From positions 1-64,000 of the forward strand of contig CAMCUD010000018.1 of assembly GCA_945878865.1 (NCBI GenBank): a stretch of DNA of 64,000 nucleotides. Direction: 5' to 3'. The notes under the pieces were generated by a model. The model made no database searches, was not told the origin of the DNA, and was given only the letters and a program-made list of their open reading frames with translations. Origin of the DNA: Bifidobacterium breve (GTDB lineage Bacteria > Actinomycetota > Thermoleophilia > Solirubrobacterales > Solirubrobacteraceae). Of the stretch, positions 18,087-25,537 are shown piece after piece (position 1 is the stretch's first letter; each line of letters starts with the position of its first letter). The translations under genes were made by a program, and so were the position numbers.

Positions 18087-19973
18087 ATGTCCCGGAACCC
18101 ACGTCTCCACGCCCTGGCAGGGGTCGCCATCACCGTACTCGTCGCCGCCGGCTCACCCACGGGGGCGGCGGGCGCGCCGCCGCCGCTCGAGCCGATCGAG
18201 GTCGAGCGCACACTCCCGACTCCCGCGGGCATCACCCTGCGGAGCGCCACGCTCGCCCCAGGCGATCGGTCGGCGGTCGTCGGCGGCGAGGTCGACGGCG
18301 CGGAGCAGGTCGGTGTCATGGGTCTCGACGGCGAGGGCTTCCGCTGCGTGACCTGCGGCCTGGCCAAGCAGGCCCTGGACCCTGACCCGTTCGACGACGG
18401 GCGCCGCATCCTGCTCACCGGCGTGCAGCCCTCGAAGCTCGATCAGGTCCTGCAGGGTCTCGGCGGCGGGGCCGGGCTAGGGGACCTCCAGTTCAGCGTG
18501 CTGGAGTGCGCGCCCTCGATCGAGGACTGCTCCGACCGTCGCATCGTCCCGCTGGACTTTCCGCGTGACGGCCTCGCCGAAGGGGCGCAGGTCCGCGAGG
18601 TCTCCGCCTCGCCGGACGGCACGCTCATCAAGTGGAACGAGGTGCTGGCAACCTCGGGCGAGCGGATGGTCATCGGCCGGCTCGTGCGCACTGCGAAGGG
18701 CTACGAGGCCCGAGATCCGGTGATCCTCAACGAGCCGTTCACCGTGGACAACCGCACGGAGAGCTGGCAGGCCGCCGGCAGGTTCTTCGAGTCCGGTGGG
18801 GGCGCGAGCGGGCGGAGCTTCTGGGACGGCGGCCGGACGCTGAAGTACAACGCGACGAGCACCGCGCTGAACTACGACCTCTACGAGCTCGACCTCCTCA
18901 CCGGGGCGCGCACCCGCCGCACCACGGACCTCGACTACAACGAGATGTCCGACGCCTCACCGGACGGGCGCTGGCTCTCCTACGCGTCTGCGCGCGGGCT
19001 GGACCGCATGGACGTCTTCACGCAGCTCGAGCGCCCGCCGTTCCTCGACGCCGTGACCTTCGGTGCGCTCGGCCGCATCTCGCTCTTCTCCAACCGGCGG
19101 TGCATGAACGAGCGCTGGCTCATGGACCGCGAGGGCCAGAGGGGAACCTACGGCGGTCAGCCCGTGGTGACCGAGGACGGCTGGGTCATCCGCGGCTGGC
19201 GCTGGTTCGAGGACGGCACGCGTGCCCTGATCACCGAGGAGCGCATCCCCAACGAGCCGGAGCCCAGGGACCCGGCGGCGCGCAAGCGACTGCGGGTCAT
19301 CCGCTTTCCCGAGCGCACGCCGACCGCCCCCGTCGCTCCCGTGCACATCGACGCTGCCGACCTGCGCCGGATCGGGGCGCCGTACACGAGCTACCACAGC
19401 ATGGCCGACCGGCGGGTGCTCGGCCGGGTGGTCCGCGGCAAGACGTCGGGGACCGCGACGCTCACCTACCTGGGCAGCTTCACCGCGGGGACGTGGCGCG
19501 TGACGTACGCGAACTACAGCGATGACGGGCGGTCGTTCGTCACCGGCACCGAGTCCTTCGCTTCGGCTGTGCCGAACCTGCTGAGCACGTGGAGCGCGGC
19601 GCTCGTCGTCCGCGGGGAGCACCACGGCCACCTGCGCGGCACGGTGACGCTGCTGCCCGGGTCGAAGTTTCGCGCCTCGGTCGACAGCGTCGTCGACGGG
19701 CAGCGGTTCGACCGCGTGCCGGTCCAGGCCGATTGCCCGGGCGTCCGTCAGGCGCCCCTGGCCGTCGAGCGCCTCGATGGCGGGCGCTACCGGGTCACCG
19801 CGCGGGTTCCCGAGGATCCCGTGGCGCGGCCGGTGCGCGGCGCGACCGTCGAGGCGGGCGACGCGCGCGCGACGACGGATGCCGACGGCGTCGCCGCGCT
19901 CGCTGTGCCGCCTGCTGCGGCGACGGTGCGCGCTTCGGCGGGCGGGTTCCGCCCGGCCGAGGGGCCGGCGTGA
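18087..19973 (+). CDS. Secreted beta-propeller-like protein of unknown function (paralogue B)
   Basis: A 628-residue exported protein with a signal peptide (cleavage near residue 29). It is colinear with its divergent neighbour: the same FRCVTCGLAKQA, LECAPSIEDC, DFPRDGLAEGAQ, LDYNEMSDASPDGRWL and RRCMNERWLMD blocks appear in the same order, as does the C-terminal TVEAGDARATTDADG module. The pair therefore arose by inverted duplication. Conserved cysteines argue for disulfides outside the membrane. No catalytic motif recognised; function unknown. The 129-nt gap between the two genes must hold both promoters. Confidence 0.82.
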   Translation: MSRNPRLHALAGVAITVLVAAGSPTGAAGAPPPLEPIEVERTLPTPAGITLRSATLAPGDRSAVVGGEVDGAEQVGVMGLDGEGFRCVTCGLAKQALDPDPFDDGRRILLTGVQPSKLDQVLQGLGGGAGLGDLQFSVLECAPSIEDCSDRRIVPLDFPRDGLAEGAQVREVSASPDGTLIKWNEVLATSGERMVIGRLVRTAKGYEARDPVILNEPFTVDNRTESWQAAGRFFESGGGASGRSFWDGGRTLKYNATSTALNYDLYELDLLTGARTRRTTDLDYNEMSDASPDGRWLSYASARGLDRMDVFTQLERPPFLDAVTFGALGRISLFSNRRCMNERWLMDREGQRGTYGGQPVVTEDGWVIRGWRWFEDGTRALITEERIPNEPEPRDPAARKRLRVIRFPERTPTAPVAPVHIDAADLRRIGAPYTSYHSMADRRVLGRVVRGKTSGTATLTYLGSFTAGTWRVTYANYSDDGRSFVTGTESFASAVPNLLSTWSAALVVRGEHHGHLRGTVTLLPGSKFRASVDSVVDGQRFDRVPVQADCPGVRQAPLAVERLDGGRYRVTARVPEDPVARPVRGATVEAGDARATTDADGVAALAVPPAAATVRASAGGFRPAEGPA

Positions 19974-20011
19974 GGCGCGGCAGGCCGGGCGAGGTCGGCG
20001 TGTGGCGCAAC

Positions 20012-20033
20012 ATTCGGTCCGTCCGGTCGGTAT
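20012..20033. promoter_or_regulatory. Repeat operator site 1 (upstream of TetR gene)
   Basis: Arms ATTCGGTC (20012-20019) and GTCGGTAT (20026-20033) with a 6-nt spacer, matching the window-wide repeat of ATACnGTC facing GACnGTAT. The site ends 18 nt before the TetR ATG, suggesting autoregulation. The left arm is the poorer one. Confidence 0.6.
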
Positions 20034-20051
20034 CTTTCCGAGGCGTATCGC

Positions 20052-20723
20052 ATGAGCCCAGCAACCTCCACGTCCAAGCCCCGCCGCCGCACTCAGGCGG
20101 AGCGCCGCGCCGCGACCCGGGCGCTGCTGCTCGACGCGACGATCGACTGCCTGATCGACTACGGGTACAACGGCGTGACCACAACCCGCGTCGTGGAGCG
20201 CGCGGGCGTCTCACGTGGCGCCCAGGTCCACCACTTCCCGACCAAGGCGATCCTGGTGTCCGAGGCGATGGTCCATCTCGCCGACCGGCGCAGCGCTGAC
20301 CTGGAGCGGCAGGCGGAGCAGCTCCCGCGCGGGAAGAAACGCCCGGCGGCGGCGCTCGACCTTCTGTGGGCGTCGCATCGCGGGCCTCTCTTCGAGGCGG
20401 CGATGGAGCTGTGGGTTGCGGCGCGGACCGACGATGAGCTCCGCGAGCGTCTGGTTCCCGTGGAGCTCCAGCTGGCACGCAGGACCTGGGAGCTGTGCCG
20501 GGCGCTGTTCGGTGACTACGCCAAGGCCAAGACGTTCCCGGCGAGCGTGGAGGTCGCGCTCGCGTCGATGCAGGGGCTCGCCGTGCTGGCGCTGCCCATG
20601 CGCGACGACGGCGGTGCGCTGACCGGCGAGGGCCAGACGCTGGATCAGCTCTGGCGGGCGTGCCGCAAGCGTCTGCTCGTGCTCTTCGACGAGCCCGCAC
20701 CCCCGAAGGGCGCCCGCGGCTGA
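20052..20723 (+). CDS. TetR-family regulator (regulon candidate 1)
   Basis: A 223-residue TetR repressor with an N-terminal helix-turn-helix (residues about 43-63; recognition helix around SRGAQVHHF) and a ligand-binding C-terminal half of unknown effector. It is a close paralogue of the TetR at 44931: both share [30 protein letters not shown] and PVE in register. The near-identical recognition helices predict binding to the same DNA. A copy of the repeated operator lies just upstream. ATG at 20052. A hydrolase gene follows after 7 nt and probably shares its transcript. By context the effector may be an acyl-CoA or lipid. Confidence 0.9.
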   Translation: MSPATSTSKPRRRTQAERRAATRALLLDATIDCLIDYGYNGVTTTRVVERAGVSRGAQVHHFPTKAILVSEAMVHLADRRSADLERQAEQLPRGKKRPAAALDLLWASHRGPLFEAAMELWVAARTDDELRERLVPVELQLARRTWELCRALFGDYAKAKTFPASVEVALASMQGLAVLALPMRDDGGALTGEGQTLDQLWRACRKRLLVLFDEPAPPKGARG

Positions 20724-20730
20724 TCCCGGC

Positions 20731-21474
20731 GTGGGCGGGGTGTGGCGTGAGCTCGCGGCACCGCTCGAAGCGCGGCGTCTGCGCGCCTCGGGGATCTATC
20801 GCTGGGATGCGGCGCCGCCCCCGAGGCCCGGCGTCGTCGTCCTCGTCCCCGGGTTCCTGACGCCCCGGTGGGCGCTCGCGCCGATGGCGGGCTGGTTGCG
20901 CCGCGGCGGCATCCGCTGTCACGTCGCACGGGTGGGCCTGGACATCGGCTGCGGGGACGCGCTCGCCAGCGCGCTCGCACGCGAGGTGGGCGCCCTGGCC
21001 GCGCGCGAGGAGCAGCGCGTGACACTCGTCGGTCACAGTCGCGGTGGCCATCTCGCCCGCGCGTGCGCGCATCGCCGCCCGGACGACGTCGCGGGCGTCA
21101 TCACCCTGGGCGCGCCGCCGCTGGACCACCGCGGTGTCCATCCGGTGGCGGCGCTTCCGGCGATCACGATCACGGCCCTCGGCACGAGCGGCGTGCCCGG
21201 GCTCATGGGGCTGTCCTGCTTCTACGGCAGCTGCTGTGCCGACTTCCGCGAGGAGCTCGAGCGGCCCGTGCCCGCGGGTCTGTTCCACCACGCCGTCTGG
21301 TCGCAGGATGACGCGGTGGTGCGGTCACACCGGCTGCGTCGGGGTGCTGAGACGCCCGTCGAGGTTCGGGCGAGCCACTGTGGGATGCTGGTGAACCCTG
21401 ACGTGTACGCCGCGATCGCCGCGGCGCTTGCCGACCGCGATCAGGTCGTCGAGCCCGCTGCCCGTCGTTCGTAG
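20731..21474 (+). CDS. Alpha/beta hydrolase (lipase/esterase-like)
   Basis: A 247-residue alpha/beta hydrolase. Visible features: an oxyanion-region VLVPGF at 38-42, the nucleophile elbow GHSRG with Ser103, candidate acid Asp193 or Asp194 in SQDD, and His216 in SHCGM, in the correct order and spacing for a catalytic triad. It resembles PGAP1-like or triacylglycerol-lipase-like small hydrolases. No signal peptide, so cytosolic. GTG start 7 nt after the TetR stop. The 3' end overlaps the convergent SDR gene by 34 nt. The substrate is unknown; ester hydrolysis of a lipid would fit the region. Confidence 0.82.
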   Translation: MGGVWRELAAPLEARRLRASGIYRWDAAPPPRPGVVVLVPGFLTPRWALAPMAGWLRRGGIRCHVARVGLDIGCGDALASALAREVGALAAREEQRVTLVGHSRGGHLARACAHRRPDDVAGVITLGAPPLDHRGVHPVAALPAITITALGTSGVPGLMGLSCFYGSCCADFREELERPVPAGLFHHAVWSQDDAVVRSHRLRRGAETPVEVRASHCGMLVNPDVYAAIAAALADRDQVVEPAARRS

Positions 21475-22280
21475 TCGCGGCGTGCCGCGGAGTTCTGGCC
21501 GGTGAGGTAACGGTCAGCGCCGAGCGTGCGCGTCAGCCGCCGCCGAACCCTAATCGGGAGCAGGTTGAAGACGGTGGCCGCCAGGCCCAGCGAACGCGGC
21601 ACCCACACGACCGGCCGATCGTGCTGCACGGCGCCGACGATCGCGCGGGCGACATCCTCGGCATCGACGGCCTTCGCGAACCTCGGGGTCTCCAGCCCGC
21701 TCGTGAGCTCGGTCCGGACGATCCCCGGCAGCACGGTGGTCACGCGGATCCCGTCGTCGATGAGCTCCTCGCGTGCCGCGGTGCCCAGGGCGAGGACGAA
21801 GGCCTTCGTCGCGCTGTAGGTCGCGCCGCCCGGATAGGGGATGGATCCGGCGGACGAGGCGACGTTGACGATGTGGCCGCTGCCGCGGGCGCGCATCCCG
21901 GTGAGCGCCGCCTGCATGCCGTGGCGCACCCCCTCGGCGTTGATGTCGAGCATGCGTCGCGCGGCGGCGGCGTCCTCGTCGGCGAGGAGCCCCACGTGCA
22001 TGATGCCGGCGTTGTTCACGAGGATGTCGACGGGCCCAAACCTCGCGGACACCGCTTCCAGGAACGCGTCGATGCTCGTCGGGTCCGTGACGTCCAGGGC
22101 GCACGGGAAGGCCGCGTCGCCGATCGCCTGCGCGGTCGCCGATGCGGCGGTCTCGTCAATGTCGCCGACGCCCACGCGCGCGCCGGCGTCGGCGAACGCC
22201 TTCGCGGTCGCGCGTCCTATGCCCCGTCCCGCGCCGGTGATCGCGACGACGGCGCCCTGTAGTTCCGGCCCTCGGCCCAT
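21441..22280 (-). CDS. Short-chain dehydrogenase/reductase
   Basis: A 279-residue classical SDR with the NAD(P)-binding GAGRGIG (16-22), NNAG (89-92), catalytic Ser143 region and Y155-x3-K159. The first acidic residue after beta2 (GDID) suggests NAD preference. The C-terminal extension with a basic RVRRRLTRTLG stretch is typical of actinobacterial SDRs acting on bulky lipids or steroids. ATG at 22280 preceded by a strong GGAGGAG. A perfect copy of the repeated operator ends 21 nt upstream, so it is a predicted regulon member. Substrate unknown. Confidence 0.88.
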   Translation of the reverse strand: MGRGPELQGAVVAITGAGRGIGRATAKAFADAGARVGVGDIDETAASATAQAIGDAAFPCALDVTDPTSIDAFLEAVSARFGPVDILVNNAGIMHVGLLADEDAAAARRMLDINAEGVRHGMQAALTGMRARGSGHIVNVASSAGSIPYPGGATYSATKAFVLALGTAAREELIDDGIRVTTVLPGIVRTELTSGLETPRFAKAVDAEDVARAIVGAVQHDRPVVWVPRSLGLAATVFNLLPIRVRRRLTRTLGADRYLTGQNSAARRDYERRAAGSTT

Positions 22281-22300
22281 GGTCCGCTCCTCCAAGAAAG

Positions 22301-22322
22301 ATACAGTCGGATCTGACTGTAT
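22301..22322. promoter_or_regulatory. Repeat operator site 2 (perfect, upstream of SDR)
   Basis: Perfect inverted repeat ATACAGTC (22301-22308) and GACTGTAT (22315-22322), 6-nt spacer. It lies 21 nt upstream of the minus-strand SDR start and is the cleanest 6-spacer example in the window. Confidence 0.75.
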
Positions 22323-22417
22323 ACGTTCGCACGAAGGGAAAGCGAAGGGCGGGTGAAGCAGCTGCGAAGAAGCTGAATGGGGGCGTGACGCGCCGCCGAA
22401 GAGGTTCATGAGAGAGG

Positions 22418-22447
22418 GATACAAACAGTCATGACGTGATGAAACAT
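22418..22447. promoter_or_regulatory. Repeat operator site 3 (upstream of sulfatase)
   Basis: Left half GATACAAACAGTC is a strong match to the repeated half-site; the facing half GACGTGAT then GAAACAT is weaker, with a 2-nt spacer. It ends 38 nt before the sulfatase start and links the sulfatase/GH5 pair to the putative regulon. Confidence 0.55.
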
Positions 22448-22485
22448 CGGGTCTCAGTGCGTTCGTCAGCAGTGAGGAGACCTTG

Positions 22486-23907
22486 ATGCGCCCCATGTTC
22501 ACCTGGCTCGGAGTCGTCGCGCTGGTCGCGGCGGGTCTGTGCTTCCCGGCCGCCGCGAGTGCGACGGCCACCAAGCCCAACGTCGTGGTCATCCAGACCG
22601 ACGACCAGTCGCTGAACACCATGCAGGTGATGGCCCGCACGCAGCGCCTCATCGGCGACGCAGGCCTGTCCTTCGACCGCTACTTCACGTCGTTCTCGCT
22701 CTGCTGCCCGTCTCGCGCGAGCCTGCTCACGGGCCAGTACGCCCACAACCACGGCGTCGAGAGCAACATGCCGCCGAGCGGCGGCTACTACGCGCTGGAC
22801 TCCAGCAGCACGCTGCCGGTGTGGCTGCAGCGTGCGGGCTACGTGACCGCGCACGTCGGCAAGTACCTGAACGGCTACGTGCTCGGCGTGCCGCGCGGCT
22901 GGAACGAGTGGTACACCGGCATGGATCCGACGACGTATCGGTACTTCAACTACTGGCTCAACGAGAACGGGATCCCGCGGAAGTACGGTCGCGCCGATCG
23001 CGACTATCAGACGGATGTCCTGACGCGCAAAGCCGTGGGCTTCATCGAGCGGAGAGCGAGGTCGGATAGGCCGTTCTTCCTCAGCCTGGACTACCTCGCC
23101 CCCCACGAGCAGGTTGGCGGCATCCCGCGGGTCACGCCTGCCCAGCCTCCGGTCCCGGCGCCGCGTCACGCCGGGGCGATGGCGCATGCGGAGCTTCCGG
23201 CGGATCCGAGCTTCGACGAGGCCGACGTGTCGGACAAGCCCGCCCATGTCCGCAACCGGCCGGCGCTCACCGATGCCCAGCGGGAGGAGATCACCACCCA
23301 GTACCGCGCACGGCTCGAGTCGCTGCTCGCGGTTGACGAGGGCGTCGAGCAGGTCATCCAGGCGCTGGAGGCAGCGGGTGAGCTCGATTCGACGTACGTG
23401 CTGTTCGTCAGCGACAACGGCTGGATGGAGGGGCAGCATCGGTACCCCAGTGGCAAGCGCGTCGTCTACGAGCCATCGATGCACCTTCCGCTGCTCATGC
23501 GCGGCCCGGGAGTTCCGGCCGGTACGCGCACGGCGGCGATGGCGGCGAACGTCGACCTCGCGCCGACGCTGCTCGAGCTGACGGGCGCGGCCGCGGATGC
23601 CGAGATCGACGGGCGGTCGCTCGTGCCGGTGCTCGGCGCGCCGGACACCGACTGGGACCGCGACATCCTGCATGAGTTCGTGAGCGGGAGTCGCGGCGGA
23701 GGCGATCCCTCGTTCACGGCGGTCCGCAGTCCCGACGACCTCGTCTACGTCGAGCACGCCACCGGCGAGCAGGAGCTCTACGACCTGCGCGCCGACCCGT
23801 TCCAGCTCGACAGCCGCCACGACGACCCCGCCTACGCCTCGCGCCGCGAGGCGCTGGCCGAACGGCTCGCCGAGCTGCGCAGCTGCCACGGCGAGAGCTG
23901 CCGTTGA
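22486..23907 (+). CDS. Secreted sulfatase
   Basis: A 473-residue type I (formylglycine-dependent) sulfatase. The signature C73-C-P-S-R77 marks Cys73 as the residue converted to formylglycine, and an upstream DD pair (QTDDQ) supplies calcium ligands; SDNGW and GKRVVYEPSMHLPL are also family blocks. A signal peptide (about residues 1-27) shows export. The family is closest by pattern to N-acetylglucosamine-6-sulfatase/arylsulfatase types; the sulfated substrate cannot be read. ATG at 22486 chosen with GAGGAGA six nt upstream; a TTG one codon earlier is the alternative. It is 27 nt ahead of the GH5 gene and almost certainly co-transcribed with it. Confidence 0.92.
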   Translation: MRPMFTWLGVVALVAAGLCFPAAASATATKPNVVVIQTDDQSLNTMQVMARTQRLIGDAGLSFDRYFTSFSLCCPSRASLLTGQYAHNHGVESNMPPSGGYYALDSSSTLPVWLQRAGYVTAHVGKYLNGYVLGVPRGWNEWYTGMDPTTYRYFNYWLNENGIPRKYGRADRDYQTDVLTRKAVGFIERRARSDRPFFLSLDYLAPHEQVGGIPRVTPAQPPVPAPRHAGAMAHAELPADPSFDEADVSDKPAHVRNRPALTDAQREEITTQYRARLESLLAVDEGVEQVIQALEAAGELDSTYVLFVSDNGWMEGQHRYPSGKRVVYEPSMHLPLLMRGPGVPAGTRTAAMAANVDLAPTLLELTGAAADAEIDGRSLVPVLGAPDTDWDRDILHEFVSGSRGGGDPSFTAVRSPDDLVYVEHATGEQELYDLRADPFQLDSRHDDPAYASRREALAERLAELRSCHGESCR

Positions 23908-23934
23908 CCCCAGCACGACCCAGGAGGAAGCACG

Positions 23935-25503
23935 ATGCATGATCGACCCACCATCCTTCGCCGAGCGACCCGTGGTGCGCCGTGGTGGCTTGCCGCCGTT
24001 GCTGCGCTGATGCTCATGGCGGCGGCGCCCGCACGCGCGGACGGCCCCCAGGACCTCAACGGCGTCGATGGCTACGTCGACGGCGAGGGCCGATGGTTCA
24101 CCGACGACGAGGGCCGCGTGATGTTCTTCCGGGGCTTCGTCTGGCCGTACAAGCGCGAGCCATGGCTCATCGACGCGGCGGGCGTCGGCGAGGACGACGC
24201 GCAGTTCGTCGCCGACGAGGGCTTCAATCTCATGCAGGTCCGATTCACCTACCAAGGCCTGGAGCCCGCGCCCGGCCAGTACGACGAGGCCTACATGGAC
24301 CGCGTCGTCGCGCTGGTCAAACAGTTGACCTCCCGCGGGGTGCGCGTGTTCATCCAGGCGAACCAGGGCGGGTGGGGCCCGGCGGTCGGCGGCCACGGTT
24401 TCCCGCCGTGGGCGACGTACACCGGAGGCCGCCCGAACCCCGACGTGCCGTTCGGCTTCAGCTACATCCTGAACCCGGCGACGAACAAGGCGTTCGACAA
24501 CTTCTGGGCGAACCGCACGAGCCCGCGCGGTGACGGCCTGCAGGACGGCTTCGCCAAGGCGGTCGCCGAGCTGGGCCGACGGCTGGCCGACGATCCCCTG
24601 TTCCTGGGTGTCGACGTCCTCAACGAGCCGTGGCTCGGGTCGGACTGGCCGGGGTGCTTCCCCATCGGGCGGATCAATCCTGCGGGCTGCCGGAAGTTCG
24701 ATCGCACGAAGCTCAAGCCGTTCTACGAGCGGTTCATCGACACGGTGCGCCCGGCCATGCCGCGGCAGATGGTGCTCTACGAGCCCACGCCGACGTTCGA
24801 CCTGGGCATTCCGACCGGACTCGACGACATCGGCGGCGACGACGGCAACGTCGGCTTCTCCTTCCACGCCTACTGCGCGCTCGACGGCGGCGGGGCCGAC
24901 CTCAAGCCCCTGCCCTTCGAGCGGCTGAAGACGCGGTTCTGCACGAAGGAGGAGGACGACATCATGGACTACGCGCACGAACACGCCGCAGCGCAGGGCG
25001 TGCCGATGCTCAGCAGCGAATTCGGCGCCACGCCGCTGGCCAGCACGACCGCACGGCTGATGGCGCTGCACGAGCGGCGCATCGTGCCGTGGACCTATGC
25101 GGCGTACTGCTGCCGCGACGCCAGTCAGGAGGCCAGCGGCGACGTCATCCTCGATCCGAAGAAGCCCCCGACCGAAGACAACCTCGACCAGGAGAAGCTG
25201 CGGGTGCTCGTGCGACCGTACCCCGCGGCGCTCGCGGGTGTGCCCACGAGGATGGCGTTCGACCCCGCGTCGCGGAGCTACGAGCTGCGCTTCACGACCT
25301 CGCGGCCGGGCGGCGGCGCGTATGACGCCGGTACCGAGTCGGTCGTCCAGGTGCCCAAGCGACAGTACCCCGATGGGTACGCCGTCACCGAGCTCACGGG
25401 CGCGCGGGTGACCTCTGTGCCGGGCGCGGAGCAGCTGACGCTCGTCGCGGAGACCGGCGCAGAGGAGGTCGTGCTGAAGATCGGGCCCCGACCCGCGGCG
25501 TGA
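23935..25503 (+). CDS. Secreted GH5 endoglycoceramidase-like glycosidase
   Basis: A 522-residue exported glycoside hydrolase family 5 enzyme resembling Rhodococcus endoglycoceramidase and the related steryl-glucosidases. Signal peptide residues 1-36. Acid/base E231 in DVLNEPW and nucleophile E362 in SSEFGATP are present; FDNFWANRT and the C-terminal YPAALAGVPT linker to a small beta-sandwich domain are characteristic of the endoglycoceramidase group. One family element, the H-Q-D after the third strand, reads N-Q-G here. Predicted role: cleaving a glycan or glucose from a glycolipid outside the cell. SD AGGAGG seven nt before the ATG. Co-transcribed with the sulfatase; a repeat operator lies upstream of the pair and another at its stop codon. 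Confidence 0.85.
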   Translation: MHDRPTILRRATRGAPWWLAAVAALMLMAAAPARADGPQDLNGVDGYVDGEGRWFTDDEGRVMFFRGFVWPYKREPWLIDAAGVGEDDAQFVADEGFNLMQVRFTYQGLEPAPGQYDEAYMDRVVALVKQLTSRGVRVFIQANQGGWGPAVGGHGFPPWATYTGGRPNPDVPFGFSYILNPATNKAFDNFWANRTSPRGDGLQDGFAKAVAELGRRLADDPLFLGVDVLNEPWLGSDWPGCFPIGRINPAGCRKFDRTKLKPFYERFIDTVRPAMPRQMVLYEPTPTFDLGIPTGLDDIGGDDGNVGFSFHAYCALDGGGADLKPLPFERLKTRFCTKEEDDIMDYAHEHAAAQGVPMLSSEFGATPLASTTARLMALHERRIVPWTYAAYCCRDASQEASGDVILDPKKPPTEDNLDQEKLRVLVRPYPAALAGVPTRMAFDPASRSYELRFTTSRPGGGAYDAGTESVVQVPKRQYPDGYAVTELTGARVTSVPGAEQLTLVAETGAEEVVLKIGPRPAA

Positions 25504-25528
25504 TACATACAGTCAAGCCGGTTGGTAC
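25502..25528. promoter_or_regulatory. Repeat operator site 4 (upstream of adenylate cyclase)
   Basis: Strong left half GATACATACAGTC (25502-25514) overlapping the GH5 stop; facing half GTTGGTAC (25521-25528) with a 6-nt spacer. It ends 9 nt before the GTG of the cyclase gene. Confidence 0.65.
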
Positions 25529-25537
25529 GTTGGCGCT

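Noticed and set aside
22429-25071. 880-codon minus-strand frame over the sulfatase and GH5 genes
   Set aside because: Shadow of two well-supported genes; low-complexity composition.
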